Source: Gp6-AA40 sp963723495 (GTDB lineage: Bacteria > Acidobacteriota > Vicinamibacteria > Vicinamibacterales > UBA2999). Taken from it: a stretch of DNA of 64,000 nt. The position numbers were made by a program, and so were the translations under genes. The notes under the pieces are model-generated. The model was not told where the DNA came from and ran no database searches. It saw only the letters and a list, made by a program, of their open reading frames with translations. Shown here one piece after another: positions 41,786 through 51,938 of this stretch (positions are counted from its first letter, which is position 1; each line of letters begins with the position of its first letter). The stretch lies in contig CAVRQR010000017.1 of assembly GCA_963723495.1 (NCBI GenBank), positions 1 through 64,000 on the forward strand, read 5' to 3'.

Positions 41786-42882
41786 TGCGTCGCCGGACTC
41801 CGTCGTTCGTCAATCCAGGCCGTGTTGAACGTCACGTGCTTGATCGCCTCGCGCTTCCACGTGTAGACGAGATGCACCTCGCCGCTGCGTGCCTGCATCA
41901 GGAAGGGATACGAGAAATCAGCGCCAGGTTCGTCCGCCAGCGTCGCCACGCCAGCCCACGTGCGCCCTTCATCACGGGATATCGCGAGGCGAAGGTTCTC
42001 GCGGCCTGACACTGAATCGTTGAAAGCGATCAGCAGACGCCCGTCCCTCAATCGAATCGCATCGAGACCGGAATCGGGATTCGGCAGTGGGACGACTTCA
42101 GGTCGCGACCACCTGCGCCCGGCGTCATCAGTCCGTGTGACGGAGACCGACCTCGTCGCCGCGTCGTCCCGGAGCAACGCCAGTACGCTGTCGGTATCGA
42201 CCGGTGCGAGGGCAGGCTGATACCCGAACCATCCGGCACTGATACGGCTCTTGGTCGCGTGAACGCGGCCTCCGTCCGTTCGCAACCGGAGCAGTTCCGG
42301 AAACGTGCTCATCAGCTCGTGATAGATCGGCACGACCCAGCCTCCATCCGTCGCTGCCAGCGGTGCGTTCTTGACCAGTTCGGCGAGGTTGAAGAACGGG
42401 CTGAGCGTCAGGCGCTGGCTGGGTGCCCATGTCACTCCTTCATCTGTGGAGGTCGTCAGGTTGAGCGAACTCCCCGACCAGCCACCGACCGACACGGTGA
42501 CATAGAGCAGCCACAACGTGCCCGCTCGGTCGGCAAAGATCACCGCGTTCCCGACCTTCCTGATGTAGCGATTCAGATCGCGTGCGGCCGATTCCCGTGT
42601 GACGATCGCGCGCGGCGGCGACCAGCGTCCCCCCGCCGGGGACTGCCGGGACATGTAAATCGCGACGTCGCCGGCGCCCTCGCGCGACCCGGCGTACCAC
42701 GTCGCGACCAGGTCACCATTTGGCAGTTCGGCAATCGACGCCACATGTGACATCGGATGTGGCGAGCTGGCTTCGACGAATTCCTCACGAAAGTATGGGG
42801 CGTCGGGCGTCGCTTGAATGGGATCCGGAGTGACGAACCCTGGTCTGCGCGTGCTCTGCTCGAACCAGGGCCAGGCGTTCAA
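41782..42882 (-). CDS. Sialidase/BNR-repeat family protein
   Basis: 366 residues in the frame from a TTG at 42882; upstream codons (SCFALALNAWPWFEQ) also read open, so the true start and a signal or anchor segment may lie further upstream. A six-bladed propeller of the BNR/sialidase superfamily: VASIAELPNGDLVATWYAGS, Asp-box-like STDEGVTWAP, TDDAGRRWSRP and SRDEGRTWAG, and GLDAIRLRDGRLLIAFND. It would act on a glycan outside or in the periplasm, though true sialidase specificity is unproven. The membrane-protein gene follows with an ATGA overlap. Divergent from the kinase gene. Confidence 0.75.
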   Translation of the reverse strand: MNAWPWFEQSTRRPGFVTPDPIQATPDAPYFREEFVEASSPHPMSHVASIAELPNGDLVATWYAGSREGAGDVAIYMSRQSPAGGRWSPPRAIVTRESAARDLNRYIRKVGNAVIFADRAGTLWLLYVTVSVGGWSGSSLNLTTSTDEGVTWAPSQRLTLSPFFNLAELVKNAPLAATDGGWVVPIYHELMSTFPELLRLRTDGGRVHATKSRISAGWFGYQPALAPVDTDSVLALLRDDAATRSVSVTRTDDAGRRWSRPEVVPLPNPDSGLDAIRLRDGRLLIAFNDSVSGRENLRLAISRDEGRTWAGVATLADEPGADFSYPFLMQARSGEVHLVYTWKREAIKHVTFNTAWIDERRSPATQ

Positions 42883-43009
42883 CGCGAGCGCGAAGCAGGA
42901 TGAGGATGCCTCGAACAGCCGGTCGGGTCATTACTCTGGATGCTCGGGTCGGCTGCCCATTCCGGTGATAATAGCCGAGGTTCGTGATGACAGGAGAACG
43001 CTCCCTCTA

Positions 43010-46000
43010 ATGATAGGCAGCTCATTCGGTCACTATAGGATCGAGGCCCAGCTCGGAGCTGGCGGCATGGGGGTCGTCTATCGCGCCTACGACTCGAAGC
43101 TTCGACGTCGTGTCGCGATCAAGTTCCTGAATGGCGCCCCCGACGATGAGAGCCGCGCCCGGGTGTTGCAGGAGGCGCGTGCCGCGTCTGCGCTCAATCA
43201 TCCCAGCATTTGCACGATTCACGAGGTGGCCGAAGCCGACGGCCAGACGTGCATCGTCATGGAACACGTGCAGGGAGCGCAGCTCGAGAAGCTGATCGTC
43301 CCGGGCGGCCTGCCTTCCGACACGTTCTTCCGCTACAGCCTGCAGATCGCGGACGCCCTGATGCACGCCCACGATCGTGGCATCGTGCATCGTGATCTGA
43401 AGAGCGCCAACGTCATCGTTGGTCCCGAAGGGCGGTTGAAGGTGCTCGACTTCGGGCTGGCCCACCGGCTTCCCGAGTATGAGTCCGACAACGCCACGCA
43501 ATCGGTGACCTTGCTGGCGCAGCCGGAGACCGTGGCGGGCACGCTCGCCTATATCGCACCCGAAGTCTTCAAGACCGGAAAGTCGGATCCACGCAGCGAT
43601 GTGTGGTCACTCGGCGTGCTGTTCTACGAGATGGCGTCAGGGCGGCTCCCGTTCAAGGGGCTCAAGGGACTCGAGCTGGTGACGGCAATCATGGACCAGC
43701 AGCCCGTGCCTCAGTTGAGCGTACGCGTGTCCGCCGCACAGCGCGCCATCATTCACCGCTGCCTCGAGAAGGACCCCGATCGCCGCTTCCAGACTTCACG
43801 CGAGGTGTTCGCGGCGCTCGAGGGGGCACAGGCGACTCCAACGTGGCGCAGTTCCGAACGGGTTGGTATCGCCGTCGCCGCGATCCTCGTGCTGGGCATT
43901 GGTGCCGGCATCGCCTTTCGACGGCTGGTCCCGCGCGGAATCGAGCCCCTCCACATCGACGCAACCGGCGCCTGCTGCGGTCAACACCCGGCGCGCCGTG
44001 GCCGTGCTGGGGTTCAAGAACCTGTCGGGACAACCTGCCGTCGCCTGGATGTCTACCGCCCTGGCCGAGATGCTGACAACGGAGCTTGCCGCCGGCGAGC
44101 AGCTTCGGACGATCCCGGGCGAGAACGTCGCTCGCATGAAGAGCGACCTCGATCTCGCCGACGCCGACACCTTCGCCTCGGACACTCTCGCTCGCATCAA
44201 CGCCAGCCTCGGCAGCGACATCGTGGTGTTCGGCTCATATGCCATGGTCGGCGGGACGATCCGCTTCGACGTTCGGATGCAGGACACGGATGCAGGTGAA
44301 ACGATCGCCGCGGTTGCCGAGACCGGTGGCGAGGGCGAGTTGTTCGAGATCGTGTCCCGAATCGGTTCCCGCCTGCGCGAACGGCTTGGTGTCACGGCGC
44401 TGTCGGCAGCCGAAGCGGCAAGTGTGCAGGCCTCGCTGCCATCGAACCCGGCCGCCGCTCGACTCTATGCCGAAGGACTGGCGAAGCTGCGTCTCTACGA
44501 TGCGCAGGCGGCGCGTACGCTCCTCGAGCAAGCCGTTGCCGCCGATCCGAAGCTATCGCTGGCACACTCCGCCCTGGCCCTCGCGTGGTCTGCCCTTGGC
44601 TACGACGAGCGCGCCCGGCAATCCGCGAAAAGCGCGTACGAGTTGTCGAGCAGCCTTCCACGGGAAGATCGCATGTGGGTCCAGGGCCGCTACCACGACG
44701 CGATGAGCGAGCATGAGGAGGCGATCAAGACCTATCAGGCTCTCTATAGTTTCTTCCCCGACAATCTCGAATACGGGCTGCAACTCGCGTCGGCCCAGAC
44801 CAACGCCGGCAAGGGTCAGGATGCCCTGGAGACGATCGGCTCGTTGCGGCGCCTTCGTGGCCCCGGTGAAAGACGATCCGCGCATCGACTGGGCCGAAGC
44901 GACGGCAGCCAGCTCGCTGACAGATTTCAAGCGACAGCAGGTCGCCGCTGCTCGTGCCGTGGAAAAAGGACGGCAACTGGGAGCGCGTCTGCTGATTGCC
45001 AATGCCCTGCTGACGGAAGGGAACGCCTGGCAGGAGCTCGGTGAACCACCGAAGGCCATCGCTGCTGCCGAGGAGGCGCGACAGATATACGCCGCCGCCG
45101 GAGATCGCGGTGGCGAGAGCCGTGCCCTTCGCGCGGCCGGCATCGCGCTCAGATCGCAGGGAGATCTCGCGGGCGCCAGGGCGATGTACGAACGGGGACT
45201 GGCCGTCGCGCGCGAGATCGGCGACCAGAGCACGACCGCGGGCCTGTTGAACAACATCGCCAACGTGTTGAGGCAGCAGGGTTCACTCGAAGAGGCCCAG
45301 AAGACATACGGCGAGTCTCTCGCGATCTCACGTGAGATCGGCGATCGAAGCGCGGTCGCCCTGGTCCTGAACAACAGCGCGATCCTTCACCGCGTGCGCG
45401 GCAACGTCGCTGAAGCCAAGAGGAACTATCTCGAGTCGCTCGCCATTCGACGGGATATCGGAGAGAAAGCGAGCGCAGCGGCCACGCTGAACAACCTCGC
45501 CAACCTGATGTCGGACGAGGGCGATCTGAGCGGGGCCATGAAGGTGTACGAGGAGACCCTCGCGACGGCAGAGGAACTCGGTGACAAGCGAGGAAGCGCG
45601 ATGGCCCGATACAACATGGGCGAGATGGAGCGCCTGCAGGGAAACCTGCCCCGAGCGCGAACGCTCCTCGACCAGTCGCTCGAGCTTCGACGGTCCATCG
45701 AGGACAAGGGCGCCGTTGCCCGGTCACTCGCCAGCATAGGTCTCGTGCAGACAGCACAAGGACGTCTGCCCGAGGCGCGGAAGACCTACGACGAAGCGCT
45801 CGCGCTTCAAAAGGAAGTCGGCGACAAGGTCGGCATCGCTCGTGTCCAGTATTTCCTGGGAACGCTGACCCTCCACGAAGGGCGACCCGCCGAAGCGCAG
45901 GCATCACTTCGGGAAGCCGCAGCGCAGTTTCGCGAGCTCAAGGCACCGGACGATGAAGCAGCAACGCTGGGAGTGCTGGCGCGAGCGTATCTGGCTGAGC

Positions 46001-46335
46001 AGAAGAATCGCGACGCCGAGCGCGCATCACAGGAGGCGATGCTACTCGTGCGCAGCAGCCGGAACCGTGTGTCGATTCTCGAAGTCGGGCTGGCCACTGC
46101 CCGCGTTGAAGCGGCGACTGGAAAACGTGCGGCTGCGGCTGCGAGGTCGACCAGGCTGTTGATCGACGCGAAAGGCTATCTGGGCCATGAACTCGAAGCC
46201 AACCTCGCGCTTGGAGAGATCGAGATCGCGTCCGGACAGACCACTCAGGGTCGTTCACGTCTGCAGACGGTTGAGCAACAAGCGCGAGCAAAAGGGCTGC
46301 TGCTGATAGCCAACCAGGCCGCCGCGCGTCGCTGA
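43010..46335 (+). pseudogene. Ser/Thr protein kinase with adenylate-cyclase-like and TPR regions, frameshifted as sequenced
   Basis: One large protein (about 1100 residues) read over three frames with shifts near 43955 and 44860. Kinase domain: GAGGMGVVYRA, VAIKFL, IVHRDLKSANVIV, LDFGLAHR, APEVFKTGKSDPRSDVWSLG, all catalytic residues present. A membrane helix follows (VGIAVAAILVLGIGAGIAF). The extracytoplasmic part begins RRAVAVLGFKNLSGQPAVAW, the FlgO/TolB-like domain common in such kinases (ASLGSDIVVFGSYAMVGGTI), then many TPR repeats (GLLNNIANVLRQQGSLEEAQ and others). The ATG at 43010 overlaps the stop of a 7-codon frame (42987-43010, MTGERSL). Signal-transduction protein; targets unknown. 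Confidence 0.78.
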
Positions 46336-47238
46336 CTAAGAGCAGCTGCTGCCTTTGCGCTCGCCGCGCACCCATGCGGCAAGCATCTGCCATTCAGGAT
46401 CGTCGCGATTCTGCCAACGACGAGGTCCGTTGTGCGCGTACGACCCGCCACCATCCGGATGAAGCGGCTTCAGCAGGAAACGGCTCTTCACCGGGTTTCC
46501 GGCGACGATCAGGCGCGAGATCACACGAAACGCCTGCCGCGCCTCTTCTTCGTTCCATGTGCTGCGACCGTCACCCGGCACGGGAGCAAAGCCGACGAGC
46601 CCGGCATTGTGGCAGTTGCTGCATCGGATGTGACCTTCCTTGGGGTTGGCGAAGACCGGCTGTACGCACGAACGGAAGAACTCGAAATCCACTGGTGGCT
46701 GCGGCGCCTGAACGTATCGGTCAGCCGGCAGACTGCGAATCCATTTCAGGACGGTTTGAAACTCGGGATCGTCGCGTGAGGTCCAGTACGTTCCACCGGT
46801 GTGTCCGAGACCGCCAGTCTTGGGTTCGAGCGGCTTGAGGAGCAGCCAGCTGTTTTCCGGCGACTTGGTGTTCACCAGCTGCGTGATCATCTGGAAGTTC
46901 ATCTGCGACTGCTCGGCCGTCCAGCCCGCGTCGGTCGCTGGCGTTTCGAGATCGAACCGCAGGCTCGTCTGCCACGTGTGACACATCACGCAGGCCGCGT
47001 AGCCCGGCATCGTGCCGCCGCGATCGCGCATGAAGATCGGTTCGATGGTCTTGCGGAAAGATTCGACGTCGGCAGGGCGCGGTGCAGTCTGCGCCGCGCC
47101 TGCCGCGGCAGTCTGAACGAGGCGGGACTCCGCCGAGGGCGATGCGCTCAAGTAGGCGGCCACCAGGAGACTGCCTGTCGCGACTATCGCCCATGCCGCC
47201 CATTTGCGCAGCCACGTGGTGTGCTGTGTCGCGCGCAT
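46336..47238 (-). CDS. Two-CxxCH exported c-type cytochrome-like protein
   Basis: 300 residues with an N-terminal signal/anchor (WAAWAIVATGSLLVAAYLSA). Two haem sites, AACVMCHTWQTSLRF and IRCSNCHNAGLVGF, in two related halves (each followed by ...RSLPADRY / RLIVAGNPVKSRFLLKPLHP), so it looks internally duplicated. It ends GERKGSSCS directly against the kinase stop (convergent, no gap). It is downstream of the propeller gene at 47244, 5 bases away, so both are cotranscribed and the cytochrome may take electrons from it. Confidence 0.72.
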   Translation of the reverse strand: MRATQHTTWLRKWAAWAIVATGSLLVAAYLSASPSAESRLVQTAAAGAAQTAPRPADVESFRKTIEPIFMRDRGGTMPGYAACVMCHTWQTSLRFDLETPATDAGWTAEQSQMNFQMITQLVNTKSPENSWLLLKPLEPKTGGLGHTGGTYWTSRDDPEFQTVLKWIRSLPADRYVQAPQPPVDFEFFRSCVQPVFANPKEGHIRCSNCHNAGLVGFAPVPGDGRSTWNEEEARQAFRVISRLIVAGNPVKSRFLLKPLHPDGGGSYAHNGPRRWQNRDDPEWQMLAAWVRGERKGSSCS

Positions 47239-47243
47239 GGCTG

Positions 47244-48407
47244 TTACTCTCCGCCACCCTGCTGGGTGGTGGTACTGCTCGCAGGTGCGGTGTTGACGCG
47301 ATCGGCAGGCAGGATCGCCGTGCTAATCCGCGCTGGCCGCGCGCCGGTCTTGATCTTGGCGACGATCTCCAGCTTCTTCAGGTCCACGGCAACCGTGTGA
47401 TCCGACCCGGATATCGCCACGTACATGAACTTGCTGTCGGGTGTCGGCGTCATCCAGTTCGCGGTCGGGCCGACTTCGACGGCCCCGATGTATTTCAGGT
47501 CGGGCAACGTCCATCCATAGATCCGGCTGTCGAGTCGACTCGACGCCCAGACCGACGACCGATCCGGGAGCACCTCGAGGCCGTGCATGTCACCGGTCTG
47601 AATGCCGTCGGCGTTCTGCTTCCAGAGTGGAAGCTTGGGAGGCCACAGCATTTGCACGACCTGGCGCGTGTTCCAATCTATGACCCAGACGGCGTTGATG
47701 CCGGTTGCCTGCGCGAACATCCGCTTGGTCGAGCCATCTGCGTTGGCCTCGAAGGCCATCGGCCGCACCTCGTGGTTGTTGCGGCCGTACTGCTGATATC
47801 CCGTCAATTCCATCCCCCATACCACCTGGTCCTTGACGGGATCGATCACCTGTATCGTCGGTTCCCCCGGCCGTACACCGCCGGAGAGACCGGCGATGAC
47901 GAAGTTGTCATCCGGCGTCACATAGGTGTTGTGCACCGGGTGATGAACGGCGACGCTGCGAACGAGCTTGTGTGTGGCGATGTCAATCACGTCCACGACC
48001 GCGCGCTTGTCAGCCGTCCAGGCACGGATACCCGCATAGATCTTTTTGTGCTTCTTGTTCACCACGATCTTGTTGGGGTTGCCGGAGAGCGGGATCTGCA
48101 TCACGAGCTGCAGCGTCCTCGTGTCGAACACGTCGACCGTATCCTCCGTCTCATTCGAGCAGTAGTAATAAAGGCCATCCGGGTGAACGGTCAGATTGTG
48201 CGGGTTCGGACAGCCCCGAATGAGTCCCGTCACCCGGTTGGTCGCGGGATCGATGATGTGATGGATGTTTCCGGCGTTGTTGCTCTGGAGGATCCGGACC
48301 GCGACCCCGTTATAGGAGTCGAGCTTGGGCACTCCCTGAGCCGCCGCCAGTGTTGCCAGGACAACCATGCCGAGGACGACCGGCAGCGCTCGAATCACAC
48401 GCGCCAT
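47244..48407 (-). CDS. YncE-like beta-propeller exported protein
   Basis: 387 residues with signal peptide (MARVIRALPVVLGMVVLATL). Seven-bladed YVTN/YncE-type repeats: CPNPHNLTVHPDGLYYYCSN, TVDVFDTRTLQLVMQIPLSG, VVDVIDIATHKLVRSVAVHH, YVTPDDNFVIAGLSGG, MYVAISGSDHTVAVDLKKLE. Ends in a Ser/Thr/Gln/Gly tail. Such propellers bind DNA or ligands or serve as electron-transfer partners; here the short operon with a two-haem protein favours a periplasmic redox role (inference). Confidence 0.72.
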   Translation of the reverse strand: MARVIRALPVVLGMVVLATLAAAQGVPKLDSYNGVAVRILQSNNAGNIHHIIDPATNRVTGLIRGCPNPHNLTVHPDGLYYYCSNETEDTVDVFDTRTLQLVMQIPLSGNPNKIVVNKKHKKIYAGIRAWTADKRAVVDVIDIATHKLVRSVAVHHPVHNTYVTPDDNFVIAGLSGGVRPGEPTIQVIDPVKDQVVWGMELTGYQQYGRNNHEVRPMAFEANADGSTKRMFAQATGINAVWVIDWNTRQVVQMLWPPKLPLWKQNADGIQTGDMHGLEVLPDRSSVWASSRLDSRIYGWTLPDLKYIGAVEVGPTANWMTPTPDSKFMYVAISGSDHTVAVDLKKLEIVAKIKTGARPARISTAILPADRVNTAPASSTTTQQGGGE

Positions 48408-48519
48408 GATGGACCTCCGTTATCAGCCGTTGTAATCCCGTGGCTTCCAGCGGCCCCGACAATACCATGGACTTGGGGTCGACGGAGCCTGTCGATGAGC
48501 TTTCTTGATGTCTGAGGGT

Positions 48520-48548
48520 ACGAAGGTTACGAAGACGCGTGCCTTCGT
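48520..48548. repeat. Short inverted repeat ACGAAGG...CCTTCGT
   Basis: A 7-bp stem with a 15-base loop in the 188-bp gap between the propeller gene and the MBL gene. It resembles a dispersed repeat seen in many environmental genomes (remembered, not checked). Function unknown. Confidence 0.35.
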
Positions 48549-48595
48549 GCCTCCGTGGCAACCCGTGTCTCTGCCGAACTCCGGTAGCTCTCACA

Positions 48596-49456
48596 CTAGT
48601 TGGCCGGCGGGCTCTTCTTCTGCTCCTCGATCAACGTGTTGTAGTTCTTCTCCATGTTGCCGACCCAGTTCTTGTACCCGGCCGGATCGATGTAGGGGTT
48701 GGTGGCGCCCCCGAGCCTCTTGTACTTCCCGGCCAGATCGAAGAACCAGCTGTGCGCGGCAAGAAAGACGTCGGCCGGCAATGTCTTGTAGGTCTTGATA
48801 CTGCGCGCGAAGTCTTCGGCGATCTCCGGATAGTTCTTGTTGTTGATGAGACGTGCATCCTCCTGAAGACCGCCGCACGCAATCAGCACCTCGTAGCTCC
48901 GGCCACCCTCCGTAATCCTCGTCGTCCACGTCGTGCAGCCGCGTGTGTGACCGGGCGTCAGGTGGGCCGTGAGCGTGGTGCCGCCGAGCGTCACCTGCTC
49001 GCCGTCTTTCAGGACGCGATCGATCGGATGCGGCTTCCCGCTCGGCGCCTTCATCGTCTTGAGCGCCGGCACGTCCTGCTCCATCGCCATGACCATCGCG
49101 CCGCCGGTCAGTTCCTTCACCACGGCATCAGCCTGCATGTGATCGCCGTGCGCGTGGCTGCCAAGGATGATCTTGATGTCGCTCATCTTGTGGCCGAGCT
49201 TCTCGACCGACGCCTGCAGCAGCGGCACCGTGTCTTCGAAGTTGGTGTTGATCAGGATGTGCCCCTGCGGCGTCGTGATGAGGTAGGAGTTCAGCGTCCC
49301 GGTCCCCACATAGTTGATGTTCCCAATGATCGTGTGAGCGGGGAACGCGACCCGATCCTGGGTCCGATCCTCCTGTGATTGTGCACGTACAGCACCCGAC
49401 ATCGCCACGAACCCGCTCAGCAGCACCACCATCCGGAGTGTCTGGGAAGTAGGCAT
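48596..49456 (-). CDS. Subclass B3-like metallo-beta-lactamase-fold protein, exported
   Basis: 286 residues from the ATG giving MPTSQTLRMVVLLSGFVAMS, a signal peptide. Metal motifs are complete: GSHAHGDHMQAD (HxHxDH), TPGHTRGCTTW and FLAAHSWFFDLAGKY. The flanking sequence (IIGNINYVGTGTLNSYLITT, GHILINTNFEDTVPLL) is typical of the B3 group. A hydrolase of lactams, lactones or similar; environmental B3-like proteins need not confer resistance. Same strand as the propeller/cytochrome pair but 188 bp upstream, so probably separate. Confidence 0.78.
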   Translation of the reverse strand: MPTSQTLRMVVLLSGFVAMSGAVRAQSQEDRTQDRVAFPAHTIIGNINYVGTGTLNSYLITTPQGHILINTNFEDTVPLLQASVEKLGHKMSDIKIILGSHAHGDHMQADAVVKELTGGAMVMAMEQDVPALKTMKAPSGKPHPIDRVLKDGEQVTLGGTTLTAHLTPGHTRGCTTWTTRITEGGRSYEVLIACGGLQEDARLINNKNYPEIAEDFARSIKTYKTLPADVFLAAHSWFFDLAGKYKRLGGATNPYIDPAGYKNWVGNMEKNYNTLIEEQKKSPPAN

Positions 49457-49573
49457 GTGCAGACTCCTGTTAAGGTCACACCGCGTCGCCGACATACTCC
49501 GTCAGCACGTGCCCCGATGTCCAGACGCCTCGCCGCACGGCGTCCACGCGGCGCCCTCCCGACGCCACGCGTG

Positions 49574-51840
49574 CTACACGCCGCGCGCGTCGAGGACATC
49601 CCGCACGCGCCGCGCGAGCTGATCGAGCGAGTACCGGCTTGGCCAGAAACTCGATCCCCTCTTCGAGGACTCCGTGGTGCACGATGACATTGGCCGTGTA
49701 GCCAGAAGTAAAGAGCACTTTCAGCGACGGCCTCAGCGCCATGAGCTGTTGCGTGAGGATCTGGCCGTTCATCGCCGGCATCACGACGTCAGTGATCAGC
49801 AACGGTGGAACCTCCGTCATGCGTTCCACCGCCGCAATGGCGGATGGTCCGTCGGCGAACGCATGGACGGTGTATCCGAGACGCTCGAGCATGCGTGACG
49901 CGACGACCCGCACGCGCTCGTCGTCTTCGACGAGCAGGATCGTCTCCTTGCCGCGCGGGCGAAGGTCGTCGCGCGGCTCCGGTGCCGGTTCCGCCAGTTC
50001 GTTGACGACCGGCAGGTAGATCTTGAACGTCGCTCCATGTTCCGGCTCCGAGTAGACCTCGATGTACCCTCCGTTCTGCTTGACGGCACCGTACACCATC
50101 GCCAGACCAAGACCAGTGCCCCGCCCCGCTTCCTTCGTCGTGAAGAAGGGTTCGAACAGATTCGCTCGCACTTCGGCACTCATCCCGCTGCCAGTATCGG
50201 AAACCGCCAGCATGACGTATCGGCCTGGCGTGACATATGGATGACTCCTGAAATACTCCTCGTCGAGATCGACGTTGCCGGTCTCGATCGTCAGGCGGCC
50301 GCCACGTGGCATCGCATCGCGCGCGTTGACCGCCATGTTGATCAGAATCTGCTCGGCCTGACTCGGATCCAATCGAACGGCCGCGAGGTCATGCGCTGTA
50401 AATTCCTCGAGACGGATGTCCTCGCCGATCAACCGTGCGAGCAGCGTCCGAACGCGTGCGACCACGTCGTTCAGGTTGATCACCCGGGGAGCGATGACCT
50501 GTTTTCTGGAGAACGCCAGCAACTGCCGGGTCAAGCTGGTGGCCGAGTCCGCACCCTTGTCGGCGCCGGTCAGAAATTCGAACAGCGGATCGTCCGGCCG
50601 GACGTCTGTCAGAGCGAGCTCGAGATTGCCCTTGATCGCCGTGAGCAGGTTGTTGAAGTCGTGCGCGATGCCGCCGGCAAGCCGCCCGATCGACTCCATC
50701 TTCTGCGCCTGGACGAACTGCGTCTCCATGCGTGTCCTCTCGGTGACGTCCCGGCAGTTGACCACGAAGCCGGCAATCGCGCGATTCAGCAGGTGATTGG
50801 TGGTCGTGCCTTCCAGCCATCGCCAGGAGCCGTCGGCGTGCTTGACGCGCAGACGCCACGTGAGTCGAGCCCCGGGCGTCTGGCGGGCACGCGCCATCGT
50901 GACCCGCGCCTTGTGCATGTCGTCGGGCCACACGAGATCGAAACCGGACCGGCCCAGCCAATCGCCGATGGCGAAGCCCAGAGTGGTCTCGAAGGACGGG
51001 TTCAGGTACGCGAAGCGACCTTCGGCGTCCAGCAGGACGATCAGATCGGACGAGTAACTCGAGCAGCGACCGGAACCTCTCTTCGCTGTTTCGAAGGGCC
51101 TCTTCGGCCATCTGCAACTCGGTGACGTCCTCCGCGATCCCGACCACGCGATAGACCCGGCCGTCGGCGTTCTGGACCGGGAATGTTCTGACTCGCATCC
51201 ATCGAATCGAACCGTTCGAGTCGATCGCTCTCACCAACTGGTCGTAGCCACCCTGAGTGGTGTGATTGGTCGCTTGCGTGGCCCGCGACACGTCGTCGGG
51301 ATGGGTGGACTTGAAGAACTCTCGTATATGGGAGCCCACGGGAACTTTGTTTCCCGTAATCCGTTCCCAGACATCGTTCAGGTAGAGAATGGCACCGCTG
51401 TCCGCATCACGCACCCAGAGGAAGTCCGAGATGTGGTCGGCCAGCTGGGTGAGCACATCCCCTGCGAGCCGCTCCGGGTCAGCACCTGTCGCCGCGTCTT
51501 CGTCCTGGCTGAGTCTCCCGGCGACAAACAGTTGTCCGCCAGCGGGAGGTCCATTTGTCAGCCACTGGACGTGACGATATCCACCGTCGGCATGACGGAC
51601 CTGGTTCGTGACTGTCGTCGCGGAGCCGTCGGCCGCCAGCTGTTTGAGGTGATTGGCGGTCGTCGTGACGTCGCTGGCGTGAACGAGGGAGAGAAAGTCC
51701 CTTCCCTGAAGCGCGGTCGTCTCCCACCCGAGGACGCGCCTGAATGATGCATTCGCCCGCAGAAACCGGCCTTCCTCGTCGAGGACGCAGAGCAGATCCG
51801 ACGACAGATCGAAGAAGGGCTCGAAGTCACTCGTCGGCAT
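49574..51840 (-). pseudogene. PAS-containing hybrid histidine kinase, frameshifted as sequenced
   Basis: About 755 residues: three PAS domains (FFDLSSDLLCVLDEEGRFLR; ISDFLWVRDADSGAILYLND; a third after the shift, LIVLLDAEGRFAYLNPSFET), a HisKA-type H box (GRLAGGIAHDFNNLLTAIKG), an N box (NMAVNARDAMPRGG), G boxes (VSDTGSGM, GTGLGLAMVYG) and a receiver domain (ILLVEDDERVR, LLITDVVMPAMNG, FTSGYTANVI). Shifts lie near 51055 and 49636; reading past the latter gives the normal ending KPYSLDQLARRVRDVLDARG with stop at 49574. No membrane segment is seen, so it is a cytoplasmic sensor; its output partner is unknown. Confidence 0.8.
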
Positions 51841-51938
51841 GGTTCAACAGCTCCGCCGGCCAGATGTGAACTCGAATGAACTTGCGTCCGGTGTCCGGCC
51901 TAAGACTAGTCCATGGAGCCCGTCGAGGGCGCGCCGAT

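Noticed and set aside
47082..48515. 477-residue plus-strand frame
   Set aside because: Antisense to the YncE-like gene, which has a signal peptide and repeats; a shadow.
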